Source: Bacteroidia bacterium (GTDB taxonomy: Bacteria > Bacteroidota > Bacteroidia > Bacteroidales > VadinHA17). From it: a DNA stretch of 44,632 nt. Under the pieces are notes generated by a model that was given only the letters and a program-made list of their open reading frames with translations, made no database searches and had not been told where the DNA came from. A program made the position numbers and the translations under genes. How positions within the stretch are numbered: the stretch's first letter is position 1; the number at the start of each line of letters is the position of its first letter. Below, piece after piece: positions 32,043 to 40,267 of this stretch. The DNA lies in the NCBI GenBank assembly GCA_026391555.1, contig JAPLEB010000045.1, positions 1-44,632 on the forward strand. Direction: 5' to 3'.

Positions 32043-33094
32043 TCTTCATTAGTTGGTATAAAGAGGCTAACAGTGTAAATGCCATTTTCCCTAATCGTTC
32101 TGAGAGAACCTTTATTTCCATATGATAACTCAAGCCTTCGGGTCACATTCAGGAGTCCGGTGCCTGTCCCTTTTGCTGAGGATGGACCCGGCTCATAATT
32201 ATTCCCGATGGTTATTTCCAGGTATCCATTTAATATTTGTGCGCTGGTAAATATTCTGACACACTCAGTGCTTTCATAAACGCCATGCTTCACGGCATTT
32301 TCATAAAGTGGCTGCAGGAGCATTACAGGTATTTTTATTTCAAGGCAGTCATTTTCGATATTCTCCTCTGTAGTTAGTTTATCACCGAACCTGACTTTTT
32401 CAATATCAAGATATAAACGCAGGTTTTCAAGTTCACTTTGGAGAGAGACAGGCTGTTCATCCTTCCTTGAAAGTGCATATCTCATAAATTCCGACAACTT
32501 GACAATCATATTCCTGGCTTTTTCAGGGTCAGTTACTGTCAGGGAGCTTATGGAATTAAGGCTGTTAAAGAGAAAGTGCGGATTGATTTGAGACCGGAGC
32601 ATTTTTAGTTCGGTCTCTTTTACAAGGCTCTCAAGCCGGGCCTCCCTAACATTCTTTTCCGACAGGTTGGTAAGACTTATAAAAAGGTAGTACGACAGGA
32701 TTATGAGTCCGTAAATAAAAATGCCGGTTCCGATCCTGTAAGGGAATGTTGCATCCCAGTATGCCTGGTAATTATTTTGTTCAGGAAGGACCAAAAGCAC
32801 AATAAATTTTGTAATCACGACCCACAAACCGATTGAGATGGCTCCGCTGGCAACAAGATTTGAAATCAGTGTTGTTGGCCGCATCTCGCCTTTATTAAAG
32901 AAACTGAAGGGATACCATAACGAAAGGGCGATACCGGAATATATTAACAAAGATATTAAGCTATCGATCAGACTAATATTAATAAAACTTCCGTAAGCAA
33001 AATAAAACAAAAGCGACTGGCCCAGCGCAAGGAAGAGCCAGACCAGCCACCAAACTATCAGCCGTACTCTGTTTGCAAGTACAGGATGTTTCAT
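32039..33094 (-). CDS. LytS-like sensor histidine kinase
   Basis: 351 residues. About four membrane helices fall in residues 10-142, without a recognisable extracellular sensor domain. The His_kinase segment SQINPHFLFNSLNSISSL follows, with H173 as phospho-site, and then an HATPase region with LLQPLYENAVKHG (N box) and GTGTGLLNVTRRLELSYG (G box). Short-loop membrane kinases of this type usually sense through partners in the membrane, and the two upstream LiaF-like membrane proteins are good candidates. Confidence 0.93.
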   Translation of the reverse strand: MKHPVLANRVRLIVWWLVWLFLALGQSLLFYFAYGSFINISLIDSLISLLIYSGIALSLWYPFSFFNKGEMRPTTLISNLVASGAISIGLWVVITKFIVLLVLPEQNNYQAYWDATFPYRIGTGIFIYGLIILSYYLFISLTNLSEKNVREARLESLVKETELKMLRSQINPHFLFNSLNSISSLTVTDPEKARNMIVKLSEFMRYALSRKDEQPVSLQSELENLRLYLDIEKVRFGDKLTTEENIENDCLEIKIPVMLLQPLYENAVKHGVYESTECVRIFTSAQILNGYLEITIGNNYEPGPSSAKGTGTGLLNVTRRLELSYGNKGSLRTIRENGIYTVSLFIPTNEE

Positions 33095-33105
33095 TCAGTA
33101 AGTTA

Positions 33106-33855
33106 TTAATAGCTTTTTACCTCTCCGCCACCGAATACCACTGCTCCTTTAATCACCAGTTGTTTGGAAGTATCAATTGTTCTTCCCGGGTTTAATTTAC
33201 GTGAGTCACCAAAGCCTCCGAGAACGGGAACAACTTCAATTTTTACGTTCCAGTCGTCGGGGACTATTATTGTAGTACCACCGAATACGCATGCAAGTTC
33301 AAGCTCAGATACTCCCGGGGCAAGTTTTGCCTTTGAAAGATCAATTTCGCTTCCGCCAAATACTGCAGTAACTTTTCCGCCTCTGAAATTATCCGAAACA
33401 ATCTGACGTTCTCCGCCACTGAATACATGCACGTAGTCAATATAATCATCGCCAACCTGGGGGGTTGTTGAAATGGAATTCCAGCCTTTTCGTTTGGTAA
33501 ATATGAATATTACCCCGATAATAATAAAGATGGAAGGCCAGAACATATTCACATCAAATGTCTCCCTGAAAATCTGTGGTATAAGGAAAAATGCTCCAAC
33601 AGCCATAACAATGACGCCTGAGGTTTTTCCTCCTGATGAACCGATGGTTATTACCAGACCTATCGTGACAAGCAGCATAGGCCAGCTGAAAATAACATGA
33701 TCAATAAAATCAGGAAAAAAACCCGTGTTTCTCATTACCAGAAATAACCCAACCAGAACAAGTATCACGCCGATAATAGCGCGATTGTTCTTAATATGAT
33801 GATGTCCGTGTCCATAGTGGCGGTTCTCATCTCTGTAGTTTTCATTTGTTTCCAT
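33106..33855 (-). CDS. LiaF-like membrane protein (cell-wall-active antibiotic response type)
   Basis: 249 residues from the ATG at 33855; the longer frame upstream is not family-like. A His-rich N-terminus (HYGHGHHHIKNN) precedes four hydrophobic segments (about 28-120). The soluble C-terminal beta-helix-like domain (about 150-249) has repeated VFGGSEIDL, VFGGTTIIVP, VLGGFGDSR and VFGGGEVKSY turns, as in LiaF/DUF2154. In Bacillus LiaF restrains the LiaSR system. Here it sits directly upstream of a LytS/LytTR pair, so a similar restraint role is inferred. Confidence 0.8.
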   Translation of the reverse strand: METNENYRDENRHYGHGHHHIKNNRAIIGVILVLVGLFLVMRNTGFFPDFIDHVIFSWPMLLVTIGLVITIGSSGGKTSGVIVMAVGAFFLIPQIFRETFDVNMFWPSIFIIIGVIFIFTKRKGWNSISTTPQVGDDYIDYVHVFSGGERQIVSDNFRGGKVTAVFGGSEIDLSKAKLAPGVSELELACVFGGTTIIVPDDWNVKIEVVPVLGGFGDSRKLNPGRTIDTSKQLVIKGAVVFGGGEVKSY

Positions 33856-33880
33856 AATTGCAAATTTATTTGTTTCTGAA

Positions 33881-34255
33881 TTAATTACTTTCGTTTTTCC
33901 GTTTAAAAAATGAAGATAGTATAAATGACAGACCAATTAAAACAATTACTGCAGGCCAATAGAAGGTTTTAACGATTTCCGGTGTAACAACATAAAAGTT
34001 ATCCTTCAAAAACCATACTCCTCCGGCTATAAGCAATAAACCTCCGGTGAAGTGAAGGTTTAATAAAAGCAATACACCGATGAATATCATTGCTGTTTCC
34101 CACGTAAAGTAGCTGCTGACGCTTCCAAGGTTTAACAGGTCATTGGTGGCAACAAGAAGAGCCGCACCCAGGACGATAAAGAACAATCCGATGCTCACCC
34201 TGGGGTGATGTTCCCTTTCTCTAAATTGATGATGATAATAATCTCTGTGTCTCAT
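33881..34255 (-). CDS. DUF5668-type (LiaI-like) small membrane protein
   Basis: 124 residues: a His/Arg-rich start (HRDYYHHQFREREHH) and four hydrophobic segments, matching the membrane part of the next gene product and the LiaI/LiaF membrane domain. First gene of the leftward four-gene unit; 25 bases separate it from the LiaF-like gene. Probably a membrane partner of LiaF-like protein and kinase. Confidence 0.75.
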   Translation of the reverse strand: MRHRDYYHHQFREREHHPRVSIGLFFIVLGAALLVATNDLLNLGSVSSYFTWETAMIFIGVLLLLNLHFTGGLLLIAGGVWFLKDNFYVVTPEIVKTFYWPAVIVLIGLSFILSSFFKRKNESN

Positions 34256-34411
34256 ATTTTTAATATTATTTAATCTTCTTCAAAAGTAATTTTCATTATA
34301 AGAGCTACTAAGAGAAAATCGGTAAACAGCGTTTTTCTATCGGTATATGGTATTTTATGGCAATAAATGTTACTTTTTTGTTGATAATTTTTTTAATTGA
34401 AGAAGGATTTA

Positions 34412-34419
34412 TATTTTTG
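34412..34419 (+). promoter_or_regulatory. -7 promoter box for the rpmF-plsX-fabH operon
   Basis: TATTTTTG with a T-run at the -33 position. It lies 20 bases before the ATG of the 17-codon stub and 105 bases before rpmF, so the promoter was probably made for a gene in front of rpmF. Confidence 0.5.
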
Positions 34420-34438
34420 CAAACCAAAAATTGTAGAT

Positions 34439-34492
34439 ATGTCCGGATCATATAGTATATTGTTAAGCGGATTGAAAGAGATGAATTTATAA
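34439..34492 (+). pseudogene. 17-codon stub resembling the start of the DUF177 (YceD) gene
   Basis: ATG to TAA encodes MSGSYSILLSGLKEMNL. DUF177 proteins of Bacteroidota, normally encoded just before rpmF, begin with a short strand and an SGLK motif, which this resembles. The rest of the ~170-codon gene is missing; rpmF starts 32 bases after the stub stop. Either the gene was deleted, or this is a short leader peptide that looks like it. The similarity is short, so confidence is limited. Confidence 0.4.
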
Positions 34493-34523
34493 AACTAATG
34501 AACGATAATTAAATATTTTTAAA

Positions 34524-34709
34524 ATGGCACATCCGAAACACAAACATTCTAAGACCAGAAGAGATAAGCGCAGAACACATTACAAGGCAACTGCGCCTAC
34601 AGTGGCAAGCTGTTCAAACTGCGGATCTTCCGTTCTGTATCACAGGGTATGTCCCGAATGCGGATTTTACAGAGGCAAGCTTGCTATTGTGAAGAAGGCA
34701 ACTGTCTGA
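34524..34709 (+). CDS. rpmF: 50S ribosomal protein L32
   Basis: 61 residues beginning [20 protein letters not shown], with the zinc ribbon C30-x2-C33 and C43-x2-C46 intact (zinc-binding C+ form). First intact gene of the conserved rpmF-plsX-fabH operon linking ribosome and lipid synthesis. Confidence 0.97.
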   Translation: MAHPKHKHSKTRRDKRRTHYKATAPTVASCSNCGSSVLYHRVCPECGFYRGKLAIVKKATV

Positions 34710-34734
34710 CGTCATTTAACTTAAAATATGTAAT

Positions 34735-35673
34735 ATGAGAATTGGCCTTGATGTCATGGGTGGTGATTTTGCACCTGATGCAATCATTGAAGGCGCCGTT
34801 GATTCCCTTCAGCATTTAGCAGTTGAGGAGAAAGTGGTACTTATTGGAGATGAGGGTTCTATATGCAGGAAACTGGATGATATGAAGGTTGAACCATCCC
34901 TGTTTAATATAGTACACACATCACAGGTAATTGAGATGGCAGATCATCCTGCAAAAGCCTTTTCACAGAAAAAATCTTCAAGCATTGCCGTCGGATTCGG
35001 GATGCTGAAAAATGGTACCCTCGATGGCTTTTGCAGCGCAGGAAACACAGGTGCAATGCTCGTGGGAGCAAGTTATACCGTAAATGTGATACCCGGAGTA
35101 CTAAGACCGGCGCTGGCTACAGTACTGCCATGCGTTGATAACCGCGATTCAGTTATCCTTGATATAGGATTGAATCCTGATTGTAAACCGGAGGTTCTTT
35201 TGCAGTATGGGGTACTTGGCAGTATTTATGCAAAATATGTTCTGGGAACAGATAATCCAACTGTCGGGTTACTTAATATTGGTGGAGAAGAGACAAAAGG
35301 AACTCCTTCTGTAAAAACTGCTTATGAGTTAATGAAAGGACATCCCGGGATTAACTTTGCCGGAAATATTGAAGGGAATTCACTTTTTCGCGAAACGATG
35401 ACTGATGTTATTGTTTGTGATGGCTTTGTAGGGAATGTAATTCTTAAGCTTGGAGAAGCGTTCTATGAAATATATAAAAGCAGGAATCTTAAAGATGCAT
35501 ATTTTGATCGGCTTGACTGGGAAAATATCGGGGGGACCCCAATTATAGGTATAAATGCCAATGTTGTAATCGGACATGGAATTGCAAAGCGGAAAGCTAT
35601 AATGAATATGATTCTTCAGACCAGAGGAGTTGTACATGCCAATCTTGCTCAAAAGATTATTGAAGCAATATAA
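34735..35673 (+). CDS. plsX: Phosphate acyltransferase PlsX
   Basis: 312 residues: [21 protein letters not shown] start, [43 protein letters not shown] and [16 protein letters not shown] all match the family. It makes acyl-phosphate from acyl-ACP for phospholipid synthesis, as a peripheral membrane enzyme. It ends two bases before fabH. Confidence 0.97.
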   Translation: MRIGLDVMGGDFAPDAIIEGAVDSLQHLAVEEKVVLIGDEGSICRKLDDMKVEPSLFNIVHTSQVIEMADHPAKAFSQKKSSSIAVGFGMLKNGTLDGFCSAGNTGAMLVGASYTVNVIPGVLRPALATVLPCVDNRDSVILDIGLNPDCKPEVLLQYGVLGSIYAKYVLGTDNPTVGLLNIGGEETKGTPSVKTAYELMKGHPGINFAGNIEGNSLFRETMTDVIVCDGFVGNVILKLGEAFYEIYKSRNLKDAYFDRLDWENIGGTPIIGINANVVIGHGIAKRKAIMNMILQTRGVVHANLAQKIIEAI

Positions 35674-35675
35674 TT

Positions 35676-36674
35676 ATGGAAAAGATACGTGCAGCTATTA
35701 CAGGTATTAATGCCTGGGTGCCGGAATACAGGTTGACAAATCAGGAACTCTCAAAAATGGTTGATACGTCCGATGAATGGATAATGCAGAGAGTCGGAAT
35801 AAAGGAGAGGCGGATCCTCAAAGGAGAGGGACTTGGAAGTTCGGATATGGGCAAACAGGCAGTACAGGGTTTATTATTAAAAACCAATACCGCACCAGAA
35901 GATGTTGATCTGCTGATCTGTTCCACGGTTACTCCCGACATGTTCTTCCCGGCAACGGCAAATATCATATCAGAAAAGTGCGGCATTAAAAATGCATTCA
36001 GTTTTGATCTTAATGCAGCCTGTTCAGGATTTCTCTTTGCATTGCAGACAGGCGCAGCTTATGTTGAAACAGGCAGATATAAAAAGGTTATTATTGTCGG
36101 AGCCGACAAAATGTCGTCAATTACGGATTACACTGACCGTACTTCATGCCCTCTTTTTGGTGATGCAGCCGGAGCCGTTCTTCTTGAACCCACAACAGAG
36201 GAATTCGGGATAATGGATTATATTTTTCATACTGACGGTTCGGGCATGAAATACCTGCACCTGAAAGCCGGGGGCTCTGTTAAGCCTGCCTCTCATGAAA
36301 CTGTTGATGCCAAAGAACACTTTCTATACCAGGAAGGACAGAGCGTATTCAAATTTGCTGTTTTAAATATGGCCGATGTTGCAGTAGAGATTATGGAACG
36401 TAATAATCTCAAATCTGAAGACATTGCATGGCTTGTTCCTCATCAGGCAAACCTTCGTATTATCGACGCGACAGGTAGAAGGATGGGACTTCCTCCGGAA
36501 AAGGTAATGATCAACATCGAGAATTACGGAAATACAACTTCGGCTACAATTCCCTTGTGCATCTGGGAATATGAACAAAAACTTAAAAAGGGAGATATTC
36601 TGATACTCGCGGCTTTCGGAGGAGGCTTTACATGGGGCTCGATATACCTGAAGTGGGCGTACGATCCAAAATAA
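35676..36674 (+). CDS. fabH: 3-oxoacyl-ACP synthase III
   Basis: 332 residues. The catalytic triad is C116 ([14 protein letters not shown]), H256 (VPHQANLRI) and N286 ([10 protein letters not shown]). It starts fatty acid chains by condensing acyl-CoA with malonyl-ACP. In species with branched fatty acids it uses branched primers (family knowledge). Last gene of the operon; a hairpin follows the stop. Confidence 0.97.
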   Translation: MEKIRAAITGINAWVPEYRLTNQELSKMVDTSDEWIMQRVGIKERRILKGEGLGSSDMGKQAVQGLLLKTNTAPEDVDLLICSTVTPDMFFPATANIISEKCGIKNAFSFDLNAACSGFLFALQTGAAYVETGRYKKVIIVGADKMSSITDYTDRTSCPLFGDAAGAVLLEPTTEEFGIMDYIFHTDGSGMKYLHLKAGGSVKPASHETVDAKEHFLYQEGQSVFKFAVLNMADVAVEIMERNNLKSEDIAWLVPHQANLRIIDATGRRMGLPPEKVMINIENYGNTTSATIPLCIWEYEQKLKKGDILILAAFGGGFTWGSIYLKWAYDPK

Positions 36675-36676
36675 AC

Positions 36677-36709
36677 CCCCTATTTTGCCCCCAATCCCGC
36701 AAATAGGGG
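36677..36709 (+). terminator. Hairpin terminator after fabH
   Basis: CCCCTATTTTGC (36677-36688) pairs with GCAAATAGGGG (36699-36709) with one bulged T and a 10-base loop. It starts two bases after the fabH stop codon. The following sequence is A/T-rich but lacks a clean U-tract. Confidence 0.65.
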
Positions 36710-36739
36710 CAAACACATTATTTTATCTGCAATAGTTTT

Positions 36740-36747
36740 TATATTTG
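36740..36747 (+). promoter_or_regulatory. -7 promoter box for the bactofilin/ATP synthase operon
   Basis: TATATTTG, 38 bases before the bactofilin ATG and after the fabH terminator hairpin. No clear -33 TTTG. Confidence 0.5.
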
Positions 36748-36785
36748 TGAGTTATTAAGTTTATATCTCTAATCTTTTAAATATT

Positions 36786-37187
36786 ATGGCAAAGTACAAC
36801 GAGGCTGATAACACCACTATTAATCTTATAAGCAACGGAACTGATATAACCGGCGAGATCAAATCCAATGGTGATATCAGAATTGACGGTACTCTTAAGG
36901 GAAATCTAAACACAAAAGGCAAAGTTGTTATTGGTCCAACCGGGAAAGTTGATGGGGAAATTATTTGCAAAAACTCAGAAGTTTCAGGCATTATTGAAGG
37001 TAAAATCACAGTTGGGCAGTTACTTAGCCTGAAAGCATCTTCAAAAATACACGGTGATATAGCTACTTCAAAACTTTCTATCGAACCGGGAGCTATTTTC
37101 TCCGGAACTTGCAAAATGAGTGATAACGATTACAATGGAGGAGGAGCAACCACTAAAGAAAAAGAACCCGAAAAGTCCGGGAAATAA
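36786..37187 (+). CDS. Bactofilin (polymer-forming cytoskeletal protein)
   Basis: 133 residues. The core (about 15-110) is a right-handed beta-helix with short repeats (SNGDIRIDGTLKGNLNTKGKVVIGPTGKVDGEIICKN). It is flanked by disordered tails: an N-terminal hydrophilic start and a Gly/Lys/Glu-rich end. Bactofilins polymerise without nucleotide on the inner membrane face and shape the cell or place wall enzymes. Its 3' end overlaps the atpZ coding region by about 53 bases in a different frame, an unusually deep overlap that ties it to the ATP synthase operon. Confidence 0.92.
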   Translation: MAKYNEADNTTINLISNGTDITGEIKSNGDIRIDGTLKGNLNTKGKVVIGPTGKVDGEIICKNSEVSGIIEGKITVGQLLSLKASSKIHGDIATSKLSIEPGAIFSGTCKMSDNDYNGGGATTKEKEPEKSGK

Positions 37188-37377
37188 AGGTATAAGAGAT
37201 TTCGCCAGATACTCAGGTATGGCATTCCAGATGATAGGCATTATTCTTGTTACAACCTGGGGTGGTGTAAAACTTGATAAACTGACGGGGTTTGATAAGC
37301 CTGTTTTTACAATAACCCTTTCCCTTCTCGGGGTTTTTGCAGCAATTTACACTGCAGTGAAAGATTTTATTAAGTGA
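37135..37377 (+). CDS. atpZ: AtpZ/AtpI-family small ATP synthase-associated membrane protein
   Basis: 80 residues from ATG 37135; a GTG at 37120 is also in frame. A Lys-rich hydrophilic start precedes two membrane helices (about 25-47 and 55-77) with the WGGVKLDKL turn typical of the AtpZ/AtpI group. Thought to assist c-ring assembly or Mg2+ supply. It begins inside bactofilin and is followed in the same frame by the next gene after its TGA. Confidence 0.85.
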   Translation: MEEEQPLKKKNPKSPGNKGIRDFARYSGMAFQMIGIILVTTWGGVKLDKLTGFDKPVFTITLSLLGVFAAIYTAVKDFIK

Positions 37378-37386
37378 TCCGAATTT

Positions 37387-37773
37387 TTGAAACCATTTCA
37401 TAAATATATTTTATTCCTGTTATTATTGAATATTCTGTTAATCGGTACAGGATATCTTCTGGTATCAGAAGGAGGCCTCAATCTGTCTTTCAACGAAATT
37501 GCCATTTTATCACCTCTCTTTTCAATTATTGCACTTATAACCCTGATCATTTTTTTAAAAGGGCAGACCAAAGAACCCGATAGCCAGGCACTACATAGCC
37601 TGGTCTCTGTAAGCCTGAAGTTTCTGCTTGAGCTGGTATTAGCTCTTGTTTGGTTTATTGTTGCTAAAAAAACATCTTTGCCATCAGTTTTAATATTTTT
37701 TGTTTTATATTTAACACTCACTTTGTTTTCAATATGGGTTATACTGAAAACACTGAAAAACAAATCTTTATAA
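37387..37773 (+). CDS. Four-helix AtpI-like membrane protein, TTG start
   Basis: 128 residues, four hydrophobic segments (about 6-25, 38-58, 76-94, 98-120). It stands between atpZ and atpB, where AtpI-like proteins are encoded in Bacteroidota. There is no Met codon anywhere in the frame, and the in-frame TGA of atpZ closes it nine bases upstream, so TTG at 37387 is the only sensible start. Sequence identity to known AtpI is not evident by eye; the call is by place and topology. Confidence 0.65.
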   Translation: MKPFHKYILFLLLLNILLIGTGYLLVSEGGLNLSFNEIAILSPLFSIIALITLIIFLKGQTKEPDSQALHSLVSVSLKFLLELVLALVWFIVAKKTSLPSVLIFFVLYLTLTLFSIWVILKTLKNKSL

Positions 37774-37786
37774 AACTGATACTGAT

Positions 37787-38842
37787 TTGAAAACAAGAAA
37801 TTTAATCGGCTTTTTCTTCTTTCTTATCCTTTCGGGAACAACTATATCAGCCTTCGGCAGGAATGTTGAAGAAAAAGAGGAGGGGAAAGAAAAATTCAAA
37901 GCAAGCACATATATCCTTGAACATATTGCTGATTCGCATGAGTGGCACATTCTTACAACAAAGAAAGATACCATTGCCATATATCTTCCGGTTATTCTGT
38001 TCACCAAAGAAACCGGGGTAAATGTTTTTTCTTCAAAGAAACTGGCTCATCGAAAAATTTACAAGGGTTTTATGCTTGCCGAAGAGGGAGACCTTAAAGG
38101 GAAAATTGTAACGATAAATGCAGAGGGGAGAATTGATGAAGAGAATCTTCCCCTTGACTTTTCAATGACAAAAACTGTTGTGGGGATGCTATCTGCTGCA
38201 ATAATTGGCCTGTTACTATTCCTGTCGCTTGCGCGATCGTATAAGAAAACAGGTATCAGTCATCCTAAAGGCATTCAGAGTTTCCTTGAACCAATCATAC
38301 TTTTTGTCCGCGATGATATAGCGATTCCCAATCTGGGTCATAAATATGAAAAATACATGCCCTACCTTCTGTCGGCATTCTTCTTTATACTGATCAACAA
38401 TTTAATGGGGCTTATTCCATTTCCTCCCCCTTTCGGGGCAAATGTTACCGGAAACATTGCAATTACTTTTGTATTAGCCCTTTGCACATTCCTTATTACT
38501 CAGTTCAGTGGCAACAAATCATATTGGAGGCATATTTTTGCAACACCAGGAGTGCCATTCTGGCTGCTGCCGGTAATGATCCCTGTCGAAATAATCGGGA
38601 TGTTTTCAAAACCTTTTGCACTTATGATCCGGTTATTCGCAAATATTACAGCAGGCCACATTATTGTGTTAAGCCTGATTTGTTTGATTTTTATTTTTGA
38701 TTCACTTGCACTTGCACCGGTATCAGTATTCTTTGTGATTTTTATGGATTGCCTCGAACTTCTTGTGGCATTCCTTCAGGCATATATATTTACCCTGCTT
38801 TCAGCATTATTTATTAGTTTGGCCGTACAGGAACATCATTGA
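37787..38842 (+). CDS. atpB: ATP synthase F0 subunit a, TTG start
   Basis: 351 residues. A signal-peptide-like start (about 1-23) leads a ~110-residue extracytoplasmic extension typical of Bacteroidota subunit a. Next comes the usual membrane part with the essential Arg in PFALMIRLFANITAGHI and the C-terminal QAYIFTLLSALFISLAVQEHH. It forms the proton half-channels next to the c ring. The frame has no upstream ATG, and TTG 37787 gives a proper signal peptide, the second TTG start in a row in this operon. Confidence 0.92.
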   Translation: MKTRNLIGFFFFLILSGTTISAFGRNVEEKEEGKEKFKASTYILEHIADSHEWHILTTKKDTIAIYLPVILFTKETGVNVFSSKKLAHRKIYKGFMLAEEGDLKGKIVTINAEGRIDEENLPLDFSMTKTVVGMLSAAIIGLLLFLSLARSYKKTGISHPKGIQSFLEPIILFVRDDIAIPNLGHKYEKYMPYLLSAFFFILINNLMGLIPFPPPFGANVTGNIAITFVLALCTFLITQFSGNKSYWRHIFATPGVPFWLLPVMIPVEIIGMFSKPFALMIRLFANITAGHIIVLSLICLIFIFDSLALAPVSVFFVIFMDCLELLVAFLQAYIFTLLSALFISLAVQEHH

Positions 38843-38856
38843 TTTATATTGTTTAA

Positions 38857-39072
<216 letters not shown>

Positions 39073-39084
39073 TAACTTAAAATT

Positions 39085-39118
39085 ATGAAGCCTGCAACGG
39101 TTGGTTGCAGAGCTTCAT
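39085..39118 (+). promoter_or_regulatory. Strong hairpin between atpE and atpF
   Basis: ATGAAGC-CTGCAAC (39085-39098) pairs with GTTGCAG-A-GCTTCAT (39104-39118), 14 base pairs with one bulge and a five-base loop. No U-tract follows and the operon continues, so it is not expected to stop all transcription. It could protect the 3' end of a processed atpE message or cause partial termination, raising subunit c over b. Confidence 0.7.
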
Positions 39119-39146
39119 TTGTATTAAAATCGTTAAAACAACTTAT

Positions 39147-39662
39147 ATGATATTATTAGCTAACAGCCTGACCACCCCTGCAAGCGGAACACTTTTCTGG
39201 TCAGCACTGATTTTTGGTCTGTTCTTCCTGATCCTGACAAAATTTGCCTGGAAGCCTATCCTGAATGCAGTTAAAGCAAGAGATGAGTTGATTAAAAGCT
39301 CTCTTGAATCTGCAGAAAAAGCACGGGAGGAGATGTCAAAACTCCAAAGCGACAATGAAGCAATCCTGCGCAAAGCCAGAGAAGAGCGTGAGGGTATACT
39401 TAAAGAAGCAAGAGAAATGCGCGATAAGCTTATTTCTGAAGCTAAAGGAAAGGCTGCAGAGGAGGCTGAAAAACTTGTTGAGAAAGCAAGAGCAGGGATT
39501 GAGAGTGAAAAGAGGAAAGCACTTTCAGAGATTCACGAGCAGGTGGCAACACTTTCAGTTGAGATAGCCTCAAAATTGCTTGGTGAAAAACTTAAGCAGA
39601 CAGGAGAACAGGAGAAACTGATTGATCATTATCTTAAAGAGATTGATTTCAATAAGAATTAA
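39147..39662 (+). CDS. atpF: ATP synthase F0 subunit b
   Basis: 171 residues from ATG 39147; an in-frame ATG at 39105 overlaps the hairpin and adds non-family residues. A single N-terminal membrane helix (about 13-30, LFWSALIFGLFFLILTKFAW) is followed by KPILNAVKARDELIKSSLESAEKARE and a long charged coiled coil, the peripheral stalk. Confidence 0.95.
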   Translation: MILLANSLTTPASGTLFWSALIFGLFFLILTKFAWKPILNAVKARDELIKSSLESAEKAREEMSKLQSDNEAILRKAREEREGILKEAREMRDKLISEAKGKAAEEAEKLVEKARAGIESEKRKALSEIHEQVATLSVEIASKLLGEKLKQTGEQEKLIDHYLKEIDFNKN

Positions 39663-39677
39663 GAAGCAATATCTGTA

Positions 39678-40229
39678 ATGAACGACAGCAAAATATCCGT
39701 AAGGTATTCAAGAGCATTATTCCAGTCGGCGCTCGAAAGAAAGATACTTGATGAGGTTAATCAGGACATGATCTTTATTTCGGAAATCTGTAAAATCCCG
39801 GAAGCAAAAGAGTTCCTTCATAGTCCTATCATTGTTCCCTCAAAAAAGGGAGCGATATTTCACAAAATGTTAGGAGATAACGTGGAGAAAATCACTCTTT
39901 CCCTGATCGACCTGGTTGTGAAAAACGGCAGAGAGAGCTATCTTCCTGCAATTGCAAGGGTATTCATCCACGAGACGATGAAATACAAGGGAATCACAGA
40001 ATTAGTACTGACAACAGCCGTTAAAGTAAATGCTAAAGTCAAAAAACAAATAACTGATCTTATTTCGGAAGGTTTTAAGACTAAAGTTGAACTTGAAGAA
40101 AAAATTGACACTGAAATAGTTGGTGGATTTATCCTGCGGGTTGATGATAATTACATTGATGCCAGCATAAGGAATAAACTGAGGAAGATAAAAAAAGAGT
40201 TTCTGGAAAGTGTTATAACTTCAGAATAA
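39678..40229 (+). CDS. atpH: ATP synthase F1 subunit delta
   Basis: 183 residues: ISVRYSRALFQSALERKILDEVNQDM helical start, later GRESYLPAIARVFIHETMKYKGI, and the C-terminal IDTEIVGGFILRVDDNYIDASIRNKLRKI signature. It joins the b stalk to the top of the alpha/beta hexamer. Confidence 0.95.
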   Translation: MNDSKISVRYSRALFQSALERKILDEVNQDMIFISEICKIPEAKEFLHSPIIVPSKKGAIFHKMLGDNVEKITLSLIDLVVKNGRESYLPAIARVFIHETMKYKGITELVLTTAVKVNAKVKKQITDLISEGFKTKVELEEKIDTEIVGGFILRVDDNYIDASIRNKLRKIKKEFLESVITSE

Positions 40230-40267
40230 CAGATTATTATTAACAAGGAATTTTAAGATAATAAAAT

